A DNA stretch of 53,858 nucleotides from Candidatus Nanopelagicales bacterium (GTDB taxonomy: Bacteria; Actinomycetota; Actinomycetes; S36-B12; GCA-2699445): assembly GCA_030700225.1 (NCBI GenBank), contig JAUYJT010000070.1:1-53858 (forward strand), in the 5' to 3' direction. The position numbers were made by a program, and so were the translations under genes. Under the pieces are notes generated by a model, which saw only the letters and a list, made by a program, of their open reading frames with translations, did not search any database and had not been told where the DNA came from. Every line of letters begins with the position of its first letter. Position 1 is the stretch's first letter. Shown one piece after another: positions 17,525-26,691 of this stretch.

Positions 17525-17669
17525 GGGGACACTTTTCCACCAGAAACGCCGATATCCCAGCGGCGCGCGGCATCTACCGCCAATTGGAGTGGACCCGGAC
17601 CGGTGAACGGCCATAGGTTCAGTACTGGCGGCAAGCGCCTCCAAGCCGGTCCGGCGATTGGAGTCTGTG

Positions 17670-18449
17670 ATGAAGTACCCGAGCGGAATGCCTGGATGGG
17701 TGGATCTTTCAACGACGGACACGGAGTCTGCTCGGTCGTTCTACACGAAGCTCTTCGGATGGACTGCGGTGGATCTTCCGACACCCGTTGGAGTGCCATA
17801 CACGCAGTTCATGAAAGGCGGGAAGCTCGTCGCGGGCATGGCCCAGCAGCCCCCCGACCTGGCTGCGGCGGGAGTGCCGTCCATGTGGAACACCTACGTG
17901 CTGGTCGAGAGCGCTGACTACGTTGTATCCGTCGCGGAGCAGTCGGGTGGCAAGACGGTGATGCCGGCGATGGACGTGATGACCGCCGGTCGCATGGCAA
18001 TGCTGGCGGACCCGTCCGGTGCGGTCATCGGGGTCTGGCAGCCGAGGGCACACGAGGGCGCTGAGCTGTTCAACGAGCCCGGGTCGCTGACTTGGAACGA
18101 GCTTCAGTCCTGGGACCTGGAGGCGGCTAGGCCGTTCTACTCGAAGGTATTCGGTTGGCGCTGGGAGGATGGCGGGGATGGCTACCAGGTCGCACACCTC
18201 GACGCCAAGGGAGGCGAAGACACCAGTGTCGCCGGAGCCATGACGATACCGCCGATGGCCCCGGCTGAAGCACCGAGCTGCTGGATGGTCTACTTCGCGG
18301 TCGAGGACCTCTCGGCCACGATTGAGGCGGCGACGGGGGCTGGAGCCACGGTCTTCTTGCCCCCGATGGAGATATCCATGGGGAAGTTCGCCGGGTTGAT
18401 TGACCCGACCGGGGCGATGTTCATGGCGTTCCAGTCCTCCAGCGGCTGA
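17670..18449 (+). CDS. VOC family protein with two glyoxalase-like domains (CFP30B type)
   Basis: The 259-residue protein contains two tandem VOC domains. They begin at PGWVDLSTTDTESARSFYTK and at SLTWNELQSWDLEAARPFYS, each ending with a LxDPxGA motif (ADPSGAVIGVWQ and IDPTGAMFMAFQ). Layout and spacing match the mycobacterial 27-kDa antigen CFP30B (Rv0577). Related proteins have been linked to methylglyoxal detoxification, but the reaction here is not established. ATG 17670 is preferred (GGAG nearby). It is the first gene of a tight run with MBL-fold and MFS genes, with 10-bp gaps. Confidence 0.85.
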   Translation: MKYPSGMPGWVDLSTTDTESARSFYTKLFGWTAVDLPTPVGVPYTQFMKGGKLVAGMAQQPPDLAAAGVPSMWNTYVLVESADYVVSVAEQSGGKTVMPAMDVMTAGRMAMLADPSGAVIGVWQPRAHEGAELFNEPGSLTWNELQSWDLEAARPFYSKVFGWRWEDGGDGYQVAHLDAKGGEDTSVAGAMTIPPMAPAEAPSCWMVYFAVEDLSATIEAATGAGATVFLPPMEISMGKFAGLIDPTGAMFMAFQSSSG

Positions 18450-18459
18450 GTCTCCGACC

Positions 18460-19170
18460 GTGGCCAAGCACATCATTGAGCTGGTGCCCGGCGTGTACCG
18501 GATACCGACGCTTGGCAACTACATCAACTCGTACGTGTTCTCCGACGATGATGGCTTGACCCTCGTTGACGCGGGGCTGAAGTGGCGGGCGCCTGGGCGT
18601 ATTCGCTCGGCCCTGTCAGCGATCGGGCAGGACGTGTCGTGCGTGTCACGGCTGATCCTCACCCATGCTCACGTGGACCACGCTGGCGGTGCGGCTGGCC
18701 TGGTTCGTGACGCGGGCCTCGACGGAGTCATCATCCACGTCGATGACGTCCCCTTCGTGACGTCGGGTCAAGCGCCACCCGCTGATCCGGGCGTTCGTGG
18801 CGCCCGGTTGGCGGCGCGGATGCCGTGGGGCGGGTTCGACCCAGTGCAGGTAGGCCGCGCTGTCGTGGGCGAGGAGTTGCTTCCGGTCGGCGGCGGGCTA
18901 CGGGTGATCCACACGCCCGGCCACACGCCCGGCCATGTTTCGTTGCTTCACGAGCCGTCAGGAGTGCTGATCACGGGGGACTCGATCTTCAACATGAACA
19001 GTCGGCTCACGTGGCCGTTCGCCATGTACTGCACGTCGTTCCGTCAGACGAAACAGACAGCGCACGTGCTTGGCGAACTGGATTACAAGATCGCTGCGTT
19101 CACCCACGGTCCCGAGATCCGCACAGGCGCCCGGGAGGCGGTCCGCGGCTTCCTGTCCCGTGCCGCGTAG
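18460..19170 (+). CDS. Metallo-beta-lactamase-fold hydrolase
   Basis: The 236-residue protein has the metal-binding motif LTHAHVDHAGG, a further histidine in VIHTPGHTPGHVSLL, Asp in LITGDSIF and a final His in AFTHGPEI, all in order. This is the MBL-fold pattern with two metal ions; substrates range from thioesters (glyoxalase II type) to lactones. GTG 18460 opens the domain directly (AKHIIELVPGVYRIPT). It lies ten bases after the VOC gene and ten before the MFS gene. A VOC protein next to an MBL hydrolase recalls glyoxalase I/II pairs, but that is an inference. Confidence 0.85.
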   Translation: MAKHIIELVPGVYRIPTLGNYINSYVFSDDDGLTLVDAGLKWRAPGRIRSALSAIGQDVSCVSRLILTHAHVDHAGGAAGLVRDAGLDGVIIHVDDVPFVTSGQAPPADPGVRGARLAARMPWGGFDPVQVGRAVVGEELLPVGGGLRVIHTPGHTPGHVSLLHEPSGVLITGDSIFNMNSRLTWPFAMYCTSFRQTKQTAHVLGELDYKIAAFTHGPEIRTGAREAVRGFLSRAA

Positions 19171-19180
19171 GGGAGGGCAC

Positions 19181-20356
19181 GTGACCGAGGCGGTCCGCCC
19201 TAATCGGGACACGACGACGATGGCCTGCTACGGGCTGATCTCGACGTGGGCATTCTTCATCTACTTCGTCGGTCCCGTCACACCACTCATCTCACAGGAG
19301 ATGGGCGTGTCCACGACGCTGGCCGGGTTGACGGGCTCGGCTGTCGCGGTCGGGCTAGTGCTCTCCGGCGTGGTGGGCCCGCGGATGGTAGGAGCGACCG
19401 GAAGGCGCGGCGCCCTTTTGGCGTCGGTCGCGGTGATGGCTATCGCAGCGTTGATGTTGTCCGCGGTTCCAGGGTTCGCCGGGATACTTGTGTTCATAGG
19501 CGTGTGCGCGCTGTTCGGTGCCGTGCTGGCGAACACTGCGACGGCCGTACTGTCAGATCGCCACGGGCCAGGCGGTGCGAGAGTCATCACGGAAGCCAAC
19601 GCGGTAGCAGCGTGGATAGGCCTCTTCGCACCGGCTGTGCTGGGAGTCATGGCCGGGCTGAGTTGGGGATGGAGACCAGCGGCAATCGTGATCGCATTGG
19701 TTGCCGGTTCCATGTTCCTGGTCGCCCGTCGCACGAGCTCCGCTGACGTTGGCGCGGTACACCCCGAGCGCGTCGTCCGCCCGGCTACCGACGAATCCGC
19801 GAGAGTCAGGATGCCGACCGCGTTCTACTGGTGTCTGGTCGGTGTCGCGGCAGCGGTCGCGACCGAGTTCAGCATCAACTTCTGGGGGGCTCTGCTTGTG
19901 GCTCAACGCACGGGAGCGGACCTGGCTACAGCAACGGTATTCATGAGCGTTCCAATCGCGGGTGTCGCGCTCGGCCGAACCCTAGGTGCGCCGCTGGTTG
20001 CTCGGGTGAGCGCCAACCGCCTGGTTGTTGGAGCCTTCTTGCTGGCTGGAGTGGGCCTGGCGATCATCGTCGCCGCACCCGTTCTGGAGCTATCGGTCGC
20101 AGGGCTGCTGGTCGCTGGCCTTGGGATATCGCTGCTCTTCCCGTTGACCCAAAGCCTGGCGATCTCGAACTCCGGCGGTCGGTCGGTCCACGCTGTCGCA
20201 CTGGTCGCCGTCGCCATAGGCGTGAGCATGGGGGCCGCCCCATTCGCGCTCGGGGCGCTCAGCTCAGCCATCGGTATCGTGCCGGCGTTCGGCCTTGTCC
20301 CTGCCGTGATCCTTTCCGGGATCGTCTCAGTCTGGGTTCGGACGCGCCGCGCCTGA
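19181..20356 (+). CDS. MFS transporter
   Basis: This 391-residue protein has about 12 hydrophobic helices. It begins with a short cytoplasmic N-terminus and a first helix around YGLISTWAFFIYFVGPVTPL. Loop 2-3 contains GPRMVGATGRRGALL, the usual MFS loop signature in modified form. The substrate is unknown. GTG 19181 has a strong GGGGAGGG site; the longer frame to 19070 overlaps the MBL gene and is not needed. Being the last gene of a VOC-MBL-MFS run, it may export or import the metabolite handled by the first two. Confidence 0.85.
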   Translation: MTEAVRPNRDTTTMACYGLISTWAFFIYFVGPVTPLISQEMGVSTTLAGLTGSAVAVGLVLSGVVGPRMVGATGRRGALLASVAVMAIAALMLSAVPGFAGILVFIGVCALFGAVLANTATAVLSDRHGPGGARVITEANAVAAWIGLFAPAVLGVMAGLSWGWRPAAIVIALVAGSMFLVARRTSSADVGAVHPERVVRPATDESARVRMPTAFYWCLVGVAAAVATEFSINFWGALLVAQRTGADLATATVFMSVPIAGVALGRTLGAPLVARVSANRLVVGAFLLAGVGLAIIVAAPVLELSVAGLLVAGLGISLLFPLTQSLAISNSGGRSVHAVALVAVAIGVSMGAAPFALGALSSAIGIVPAFGLVPAVILSGIVSVWVRTRRA

Positions 20357-20421
20357 ATGCCGATGCCTTCCAACTCCGCGGGAGATGATGCCGGGGGAGG
20401 GTCATCAGGATCGAGGGCATC

Positions 20422-21588
20422 GTGAGGCACAAGATCGTGCTTGTCGCTGTCGCGGCGGCCGTGTTGTTCGTCATCGCCTTCCGTGCGCCCGTGAGCTCCG
20501 ACACCGAACCGACCACCGTCACCCGTGCCGATGGGGCAGCGGTTCTAGGCAGTCGTTCAGGTGTGACCAGTCCCCCCGAATCACAGCCAGGAATCGACGT
20601 GGAGAAGCTGGCGCCCGGAGAGCAGCCTCCCCAGCTAGTCGTGGTGTCGGTCGATGGGAGTTGCGAGACAAGGGGCGGCACCATCCGGAAGTTCATGGAC
20701 GTCGGCAACAGCGTCGGGGCTCACTTCACCTTCTTCATCACAGGCCTGTGCCTACTCCCTGAGGGAAGTCGCATGCTCTACCGTCCGCCTACCCACGCCG
20801 CTGGCCAATCCGACATCTCCTTCGCTGACGCCGACATGGTCGCTGAGCGAGTCCGGACATTCACGGACATGTACCGATCGGGCCACGAGATTGGCACTCA
20901 TTTCCTCGGTCACTTCTGTGGAGAAGACAAGGGAGTCGGCACGTGGTCGACCGATGATTGGCGCAGTGAGATCGAGCAGTCGGCGAGGTTCCTGGACGAA
21001 TGGGCGGCCAATAACCCCCAGGTCCAGGGCGTTGACCCCCTGCCGTTCGATTCCAGCGTGATCAAGGGTGACCGGACCCCATGTCTGCTGGGCCAGCGCG
21101 GCCAGATGTGGAAGGCGTTCGAGGAGGCCGACTTCGCGTATGAAGCCTCTGATCCTGGAGCTCTGCAGTGGCCGCGGAAGGTCCACGACGGCAAGCTGTG
21201 GCAGTTCCCGTTGCCCGCCGTGAAGTTGGCCGGGACAGGCAAGTGGGTTCTGTCGATGGACTACAACTTCTTGTACAACCAGAACAACGCTCAGACCAAC
21301 GCGGATCCGGCCAAGTGCGCCAGTGTCGAAGAGCAGACCTATCGCACGCTCATGGATTCACTGACGGCTGTCTACGAGGGAAACCGGGCTCCGCTGATCA
21401 CCGGCTCTCACTTGAATGACTGGCTGTGCGGGGCGTACATCAACTCACTGCAGCGCTTCATCGCTGATGCCGCTGGCAAGTACCCGGATGTGAAGTTCGT
21501 TAGTTTCGCGGAGCTGGCGCAATGGCTGGATGCCCAAGACGCCGCCGTCCTGGACGAATTGCAGTCAAGGCCAGCACAGCGGTATTAG
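20422..21588 (+). CDS. Exported polysaccharide deacetylase-like protein
   Basis: A 388-residue protein has an N-terminal signal or anchor (IVLVAVAAAVLFVIAFRAPV). Its NodB-like domain starts at LVVVSVDGSCETRGG. Motif 1 (normally TFDDG) reads SVDGS, keeping one Asp; motif 2 (HSxxH) appears as GTHFLGH, so an Asp-His-His metal site is plausible. Conserved stretches GAHFTFFITG and WVLSMDYNFLYNQ lie in between, with many Cys residues that suggest disulfides outside the cell. It could trim acetyl groups from cell-wall or capsule sugars. It starts 65 bp after the MFS gene with GAGGG near the GTG. Confidence 0.7.
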   Translation: MRHKIVLVAVAAAVLFVIAFRAPVSSDTEPTTVTRADGAAVLGSRSGVTSPPESQPGIDVEKLAPGEQPPQLVVVSVDGSCETRGGTIRKFMDVGNSVGAHFTFFITGLCLLPEGSRMLYRPPTHAAGQSDISFADADMVAERVRTFTDMYRSGHEIGTHFLGHFCGEDKGVGTWSTDDWRSEIEQSARFLDEWAANNPQVQGVDPLPFDSSVIKGDRTPCLLGQRGQMWKAFEEADFAYEASDPGALQWPRKVHDGKLWQFPLPAVKLAGTGKWVLSMDYNFLYNQNNAQTNADPAKCASVEEQTYRTLMDSLTAVYEGNRAPLITGSHLNDWLCGAYINSLQRFIADAAGKYPDVKFVSFAELAQWLDAQDAAVLDELQSRPAQRY

Positions 21589-21676
21589 GCCCAGTGGCAC
21601 CTCGTTAGCGTCGCTTTTCGCAACGATTTGGCAACATCACAGAAATGTCGCATTCATGTCGCGCTGATGCTTGCGT

Positions 21677-21880
21677 ATGTCTCGTCGAGCTGCCACCATT
21701 GATGATGTGAGTTCATCATCTCCTTGCTGCCCCAACTGTGGAGAAACCGCGCGAGTCATGGACAAATGCGTGGACTACTCCACGACGCGCGGACCTATGA
21801 CGTCCTACGAGATCATCCAGTGCGATGCGTGCCATGAGATGTACTTGAGCCGCAGCTCGGCCCAAGCCTCACACGCCTGA
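21677..21880 (+). CDS. Small zinc-ribbon-like protein, hypothetical
   Basis: A reading frame of about 67 residues contains CCPNCGETARVMD and later IIQCDACHEMYLS, two CxxC-type pairs 28 residues apart that could bind one zinc ion. No clear ribosome site precedes any start (ATG 21677, GTG 21707 or TTG 21671). The coding frame has a typical codon pattern. I do not recognise the family. Confidence 0.5.
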   Translation: MSRRAATIDDVSSSSPCCPNCGETARVMDKCVDYSTTRGPMTSYEIIQCDACHEMYLSRSSAQASHA

Positions 21881-21911
21881 GCGCCACGACCCATTCCTTC
21901 CGGGCTTCTTG

Positions 21912-22352
21912 TCAGGCGGACTCTCCCCCGATGTCCGTCTGGTACGCGTCGTAGACCGTGAGGATTTCTCGTTCCTCGTGATGCCGGATCCTGGCCAGCA
22001 GCGCACGGATGGCCTTCTTGACCTGCACGGACCTGTCGGGGTCTCCGGCCGCTTCGCCGGTGAGAACACGGACCCGTAGTAGGTCGGTCAGGAGAGCCTG
22101 ACCCTCTTTGTCGAGGCGCCGCAGTCGGGCTGTCATATGCGGTGCATCCCGCATGATCTGATCAGACATCGCCCGCCAGGCTTCATCCACATCAGCCATC
22201 AGGCGACGAGCGAGTTCGTCTAGGTCACTGGCGAGCTGAGCCCACCATGATTCCGGGCCGCGTTGGTCTTCGAGCAGTCCTCCTATCCTCCTGGAAACCT
22301 CGGATATTGGACTGCGGGGCGATGGAATGAAGCTTGTCATCGTTGTCACCAC
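21912..22352 (-). CDS. Hypothetical helical protein next to the phosphatase
   Basis: The 146-residue protein starts at GTG 22352 (GTG 22349 and ATG 22340 are alternatives) just behind AGGAGGAGGTGAG, a strong ribosome site. It is predicted to be all-helical, with no signal or membrane segment: SEVSRRIGGLLEDQ, LASDLDELARRLMADVDEAW, and ending with ARIRHHEEREILTVYDAY. The His-His-Glu-Glu stretch near the end recalls hemerythrin-like domains, but other iron ligands are not evident. It is encoded just after the SpoIIE-type phosphatase on the same strand (202 bp apart). Confidence 0.65.
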   Translation of the reverse strand: MVTTMTSFIPSPRSPISEVSRRIGGLLEDQRGPESWWAQLASDLDELARRLMADVDEAWRAMSDQIMRDAPHMTARLRRLDKEGQALLTDLLRVRVLTGEAAGDPDRSVQVKKAIRALLARIRHHEEREILTVYDAYQTDIGGESA

Positions 22353-22553
22353 TCACCTCCTCCTGGTTGGGTCAGCTTCCCGAGCCGACGCCATGGTCCC
22401 AAGGTGCGCTAGATCGGAGCACTTCGCGAGGTAGAGAGGGTCCCAATTCAGTCGCAGTTCCATCTCGCGGTCTCGCGCCGTCCGCCCGTTCCGGGTTAAT
22501 CATGACATCCGCAGACCTGCTTTGAGGCCGTGGGCGGTGACGACCGGTGAAAA

Positions 22554-24161
22554 TCAAGTCTGGTTCGCTCGCGGAGTCCTGCGCGGGATTGGGACCGAAG
22601 GGGGCGACATCTCACCCCGCGCGTCCACGGACAGGACAGCCAAGGTGACGTCGTCGCGCTGCCAGTCCACTGATCTGCTCCTGGCCCCGGCCAGGATCCG
22701 CGAGGCGATTTCGGCTGGCGATGTCGCGCCGCCATGCATTCGTTCGACCAGCGCCAGCAGGCCCGCTGTCTCCAGCTGACCGCCTGCCGAGTCGTGGGAT
22801 TCCACCAAGCCATCGCTGTAGACAAGCAGAAGATCACCTGGCCGGATGCTGGTCTCGGAAGCCTCCCAAGGCCCTCCTAGCCAGGACAGCAAGGGTCCGG
22901 TACGACCCAACTCAGTCGTTCTTCCATCGGCGTGGTGGAGCAGGGGGGGAGGATGTCCCGCATTGCCCCAGCGGACCAGCCCCTTGCTTGGGTCGACGCA
23001 GACGATGGCGAGTGTGGCGAACTGACTCGGGTCTTCGGAGAAGTTCCTGGCAGCCATCGTTAGGGCCTCATCTGGCCCCCAGCCAGCCGCCATGATCATG
23101 GCCAGCATGTGCTTCAGGCGCATGGCAACTACACCTGCTCTGGGTCCGTGGCCGGAAACGTCCGTCACGATCAGCGCCATTCCGCCGTCTGGGAGAGCGA
23201 TGCTGTCCCACCAGTCACCGGCAAGGACACCTTCGGCAGCATGGACTTCTCCGTGAACAGTGATCCCCGGGACACTCCGATCCGTCGTTGAGGACAGTTC
23301 ATCGCGAATCGCCGCCACGATGGGGGCTCGCTGTTCCAGAGCCTCGCGGGCGGATCTGGCTTCGTCGATCTCAGACACTAGTTGCCGACGCATGGACTCG
23401 GCGTCGCGGCCGACAGCCGCGAGTTCAGTCGGGCCGCTCGGGGCTATCGGCCGGTGGTGATGGCCGCTGCTGGCGACATCTCGGATCTCGATGCTCAGGT
23501 CGTTCAAGGGAGCCAGTACCCAGCGGAACAGTAGGACTCCCGCCCCGAGAAGTGCCAGCATCAAGAGGGCCGCCGAGCCCGCCAGCGCCCTGGAGAGGCG
23601 ACCCGTCAATTCCGACAGATCCCGGAAGCCGGACCGCTGGGTGCTCGAGATCTCGTCGCGCAGTGCCGTCGTGTCCGTGACGAGTTGCTTGAAGCTTGTC
23701 TCGCTCGTCTTACTGGTCGCTAGCCGCTCCGCCGCGGATTCATCGCCGGCCTGCCTAAGATCGATCGCCGGGCGCGCCACCGTGCGCAGGTACCGTGAGC
23801 GGCTCGCTGCGGCATCTTCGATGAGTGGGCTAACCTCTGGGTATGAGCCGAGCAGCCTGTTCAACGCGTCCAGGGACAGACCCGAACGCGTCTTGGCGGC
23901 GACGAACGTTTCGAGATCGGCTTCCTGCCCACCAACGACGTACCTGATGAGCCCGCGCTCCATGGCGGAGTTGGCCAGTGTCAGTAGTGCCACTTCCTCC
24001 GCTGCCGGCTCGTACACAGCGACGACCTGGTCGGTCGTCTCGATCACGCCGTAGGTGCGCACGCCCATCACCGTGGCGACGGCCACGAGCGCCAGAGCTC
24101 CTATGCCCCCGAGCCAGAAGAGCAGCGCCTTCAGCGACAGGCGTTCCCGGAATCTGGCCAT
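22554..24161 (-). CDS. Membrane sensor PP2C-type serine phosphatase (SpoIIE/RsbU family)
   Basis: The 535-residue protein has an N-terminal helix (LFWLGGIGALALVAVATVMG), an extracytoplasmic sensor of about 150 helical residues, a second helix (AGSAALLMLALLGAGVLLFR), and a HAMP-like linker. The SpoIIE phosphatase domain carries metal-site motifs: LAGDWWDSIALPDG, LIVTDVSGHGPRAGVVAMRL, WGNAGHPPPLL, and YSDGLVES with a final Asp in QRDDVTLAV. Such enzymes usually dephosphorylate anti-sigma-factor antagonists in general-stress switches, but no anti-sigma or STAS gene is in the window. The sensor part resembles four-helix chemoreceptor-like domains. Confidence 0.9.
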   Translation of the reverse strand: MARFRERLSLKALLFWLGGIGALALVAVATVMGVRTYGVIETTDQVVAVYEPAAEEVALLTLANSAMERGLIRYVVGGQEADLETFVAAKTRSGLSLDALNRLLGSYPEVSPLIEDAAASRSRYLRTVARPAIDLRQAGDESAAERLATSKTSETSFKQLVTDTTALRDEISSTQRSGFRDLSELTGRLSRALAGSAALLMLALLGAGVLLFRWVLAPLNDLSIEIRDVASSGHHHRPIAPSGPTELAAVGRDAESMRRQLVSEIDEARSAREALEQRAPIVAAIRDELSSTTDRSVPGITVHGEVHAAEGVLAGDWWDSIALPDGGMALIVTDVSGHGPRAGVVAMRLKHMLAMIMAAGWGPDEALTMAARNFSEDPSQFATLAIVCVDPSKGLVRWGNAGHPPPLLHHADGRTTELGRTGPLLSWLGGPWEASETSIRPGDLLLVYSDGLVESHDSAGGQLETAGLLALVERMHGGATSPAEIASRILAGARSRSVDWQRDDVTLAVLSVDARGEMSPPSVPIPRRTPRANQT

Positions 24162-24227
24162 GAATGCACGCTAGCCGCTGGCGCGCTGGCTTTTGGCGTC
24201 GTGCCCGGCACTTCGTACAGTGGTTGA

Positions 24228-25313
24228 GTGAAACACCCCATCCTTCGCGGCGACCTCGCCGAACTGCCCGTCTACCGGGCGGGCGAGCGTCCGAGCGTGG
24301 AAGGTAGCCATTCGCTAGCCTCCAACGAGTCGCATCTAGGCGCGTTGCCCGGTGTGATGGAGGCGATCGAACCTGTGTTGCATCGCCTGAATCGGTACCC
24401 AGATCCGTCTGGGGCGGCCCTGGCCAAGGCGATCGCCGAGTTCTTGTCCATCGACGTGGAGTCGATCGTGCTCGGTACAGGTTCTGTGGGTGTGTGCCAG
24501 CAGATCGTTACCGCGGCCTGCGCGCCTGGTGATGAGGTCATCCATCCTTGGCGATCGTTCGAGGCGTACCCGATCATCTCCCGACTGGCTAGTGCCCGGT
24601 CGGTGGAAGTACCGCTCACCGACGACGGCTCGCACGACCTTTCTGCGATGGCAGCTGCGGTCAGCGAGCGCACCCGGGTGATCTTCGTCTGCACGCCGAA
24701 CAATCCGACTGGGACGGCGCTGACGCGCGAGGAACTGGATGACTTCCTTGACCGCGTGTCTCACCGCGTACTAGTCGTCATCGATGGCGCCTACCGTGAG
24801 TACGTTGAGCACAATCCGGCTGCACGCGGCCTAGCTGACTGCCTCTCGGCGGCTAGCGGCAGGGCCAATGTCGTGGTTCTGCGTACGTTCTCGAAGGCCT
24901 ACGGACTCGCCGGATTGCGGGTCGGCTACGGGATCGCTGTGCCTGGGGTGGCGGAGGTTCTTCGAAAGACCGCCATGCCATTTGGTGTCTCGTCGGTGGC
25001 GCAGGCAGCGGCTCTGGCGTCGCTTGCCGCCCAGGATGAGTTGCGACTGAGGGTCTTGGCGGTCTCGGCCGAGCGCGCGCGGGTTGTCGCCCGGGCCCGG
25101 GCATTGGGCTGGGAAATACCGGAGTCGCACGGCAACTTCTACTGGCTGGCTCTGGGCGACCGGTCTGAGGAGTTCGCTCGCGACTGCCTGCGGGCGGGGG
25201 TTTCCGTGCGGAGTTTCCCTGGTGAGGGCGTGCGCGTCAGCGTCGCCGAACCCGAAGCTGGAGACCGGGTGCAAGCGGTACTTGAACATTTCTCGCCGCC
25301 ACGCGCCGAGTAG
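24228..25313 (+). CDS. Histidinol-phosphate or aromatic aminotransferase family enzyme
   Basis: This 361-residue class I/II aminotransferase has an N-terminal LASNESHLGA, the CTPNNPTGTALT substrate loop, VVIDGAYREYV, and the PLP lysine in RTFSKAYGLAGLRVGY. It is close in layout to HisC, but there are no other his genes nearby. The Pat-type aromatic amino acid aminotransferases of actinobacteria have the same layout, so that role is at least as likely. The start GTG 24228 has a weak ribosome site. It diverges from the phosphatase gene, with 66 bp between. Confidence 0.85.
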   Translation: MKHPILRGDLAELPVYRAGERPSVEGSHSLASNESHLGALPGVMEAIEPVLHRLNRYPDPSGAALAKAIAEFLSIDVESIVLGTGSVGVCQQIVTAACAPGDEVIHPWRSFEAYPIISRLASARSVEVPLTDDGSHDLSAMAAAVSERTRVIFVCTPNNPTGTALTREELDDFLDRVSHRVLVVIDGAYREYVEHNPAARGLADCLSAASGRANVVVLRTFSKAYGLAGLRVGYGIAVPGVAEVLRKTAMPFGVSSVAQAAALASLAAQDELRLRVLAVSAERARVVARARALGWEIPESHGNFYWLALGDRSEEFARDCLRAGVSVRSFPGEGVRVSVAEPEAGDRVQAVLEHFSPPRAE

Positions 25314-25322
25314 GTACCGGGC

Positions 25323-26546
25323 CTAGCGCGCCCCGATCGACTTGAACAGGGCTAGAGCCTCTGGCGTGTTCCACTTGACCGCTTGCTGGCCGCCGACCCA
25401 GTAGCTGTCGGTCTCGATCGGCACAGAAGTGGACTCTCCCCAGCCCGCCGACAGCATCGTCATCGCGATAGCGAGCCGGGACTCGGCGATGAGGCCGCTG
25501 CCGTCATCCACGGTCAGCGCTGAGCCAGCTGTGTGGTCGACGTTGAACATCTTGATGGGGTTCAGCCACGTGAGCGGATTGGCGGTCTTGGCGACGACCG
25601 CCCGAATGTACTCCTGCTGGCGCTCTTGGCGTCCCTCGTCGCCCTTCGGGTCGGAGTAGCGCATCCGCACATACGCGAGCGAGGTCTTGCCGTCCATGAC
25701 CTGGCAACCAGCGTTCACGTGGAGGGCACTCTTGTCGTCGTTGTACTTCTTGGTGGGGCAAAGTGTGACGCCGCCCAGGGCGTCCGTAATCTCGGCGATG
25801 CCGCCCATCCCGATCTCGACGTAGTGATCAACGTGCACTCCCGTGCTCTGCTCCACGGCCTGGATTAGCAGTGGCGGCCCGCCGAGGGCGAAGGCCGCGT
25901 TGATCTTGTTGGCGCTGCGGCCTGGGATCGGTACCCAGGAGTCACGCGGAATCGAGATGAGCGTTGGTTGCCCGAACAGTGGGACTTGCAGCAGCATGAT
26001 CGAGTCCGTGCGCTGGCCCTCGACGTAGCCGGTGTGCAGCTCCTTGCGCTGCTTCTTGGTGAGCTTCTCGCGCCCGTCGGAGCCGACTAGCAGGTACACG
26101 TCTCCGGGCGTGTCCGCGATCTGGTTGGCTGGCATCGCCGCGACTTTGTTCACTGATAGTGCGAAGACAGCGACCAGGGCTGTCGCGTACATGAGTAGGC
26201 CGATCAGAATCCACGCCAAGATCCGTCGCCATCGGTGCGGCTTGGGGGGCAACTTGGTCTTGGTCGTCCCTGGCGACGGGTGGGGTGAAGCTGGTTGAGC
26301 GGGGGGCACCGACCTAGCTTCGCGTATCGGCGGCTCGTCGCGGAACAGCCCCGTGAAATCGGACAGGCCCGTGTCGGTTATCAGATCGTGCCGGGGTGTT
26401 TCGCCGGCACCAGGTGTCGGCGGGACAGGTCCCGAACGCAGGAATCGTTCGAACTCGACAGGAACGGGGTTAGCCGTGACGGGGACATGGTCTGTCCTGG
26501 TCGCGTGGTTCGCTCCGCTGTTCAGCGGACGGCGGTGGTCCGACAT
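25323..26546 (-). CDS. LytR-CpsA-Psr (LCP) family protein
   Basis: The 407-residue protein has a cytoplasmic Pro-rich N-terminus, one membrane helix (ILAWILIGLLMYATALVAVF), then an extracellular LCP domain with YLLVGSDGREKLT, RTDSIMLLQV, ISIPRDSWVPIPGRSANKINAAF and YVRMRYSDPKGDEGRQERQQ. LCP enzymes attach phosphate-linked glycopolymers to peptidoglycan. The conserved basic residues at SIPRDS, ARG-rich loops and RQERQQ are all kept. The start is the ATG at 26546 (GGGAGGG upstream); the frame to 26936 overlaps unrelated sequence. It is convergent with the aminotransferase and divergent from the subtilase. Confidence 0.88.
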   Translation of the reverse strand: MSDHRRPLNSGANHATRTDHVPVTANPVPVEFERFLRSGPVPPTPGAGETPRHDLITDTGLSDFTGLFRDEPPIREARSVPPAQPASPHPSPGTTKTKLPPKPHRWRRILAWILIGLLMYATALVAVFALSVNKVAAMPANQIADTPGDVYLLVGSDGREKLTKKQRKELHTGYVEGQRTDSIMLLQVPLFGQPTLISIPRDSWVPIPGRSANKINAAFALGGPPLLIQAVEQSTGVHVDHYVEIGMGGIAEITDALGGVTLCPTKKYNDDKSALHVNAGCQVMDGKTSLAYVRMRYSDPKGDEGRQERQQEYIRAVVAKTANPLTWLNPIKMFNVDHTAGSALTVDDGSGLIAESRLAIAMTMLSAGWGESTSVPIETDSYWVGGQQAVKWNTPEALALFKSIGAR

Positions 26547-26691
26547 GTCTTGAGTTTGCCCTCCCCTCGTCCGGCTACTCGCCAGGCGAGTGCTTGGTGT
26601 TATGACGTGCATCACGCGGTCAAATAGGTCCATGCGGGTGAGCGGGCAAGTTGGACTGCGGTTGCCCGCGGTAGCGGACGATGATGCAGGT

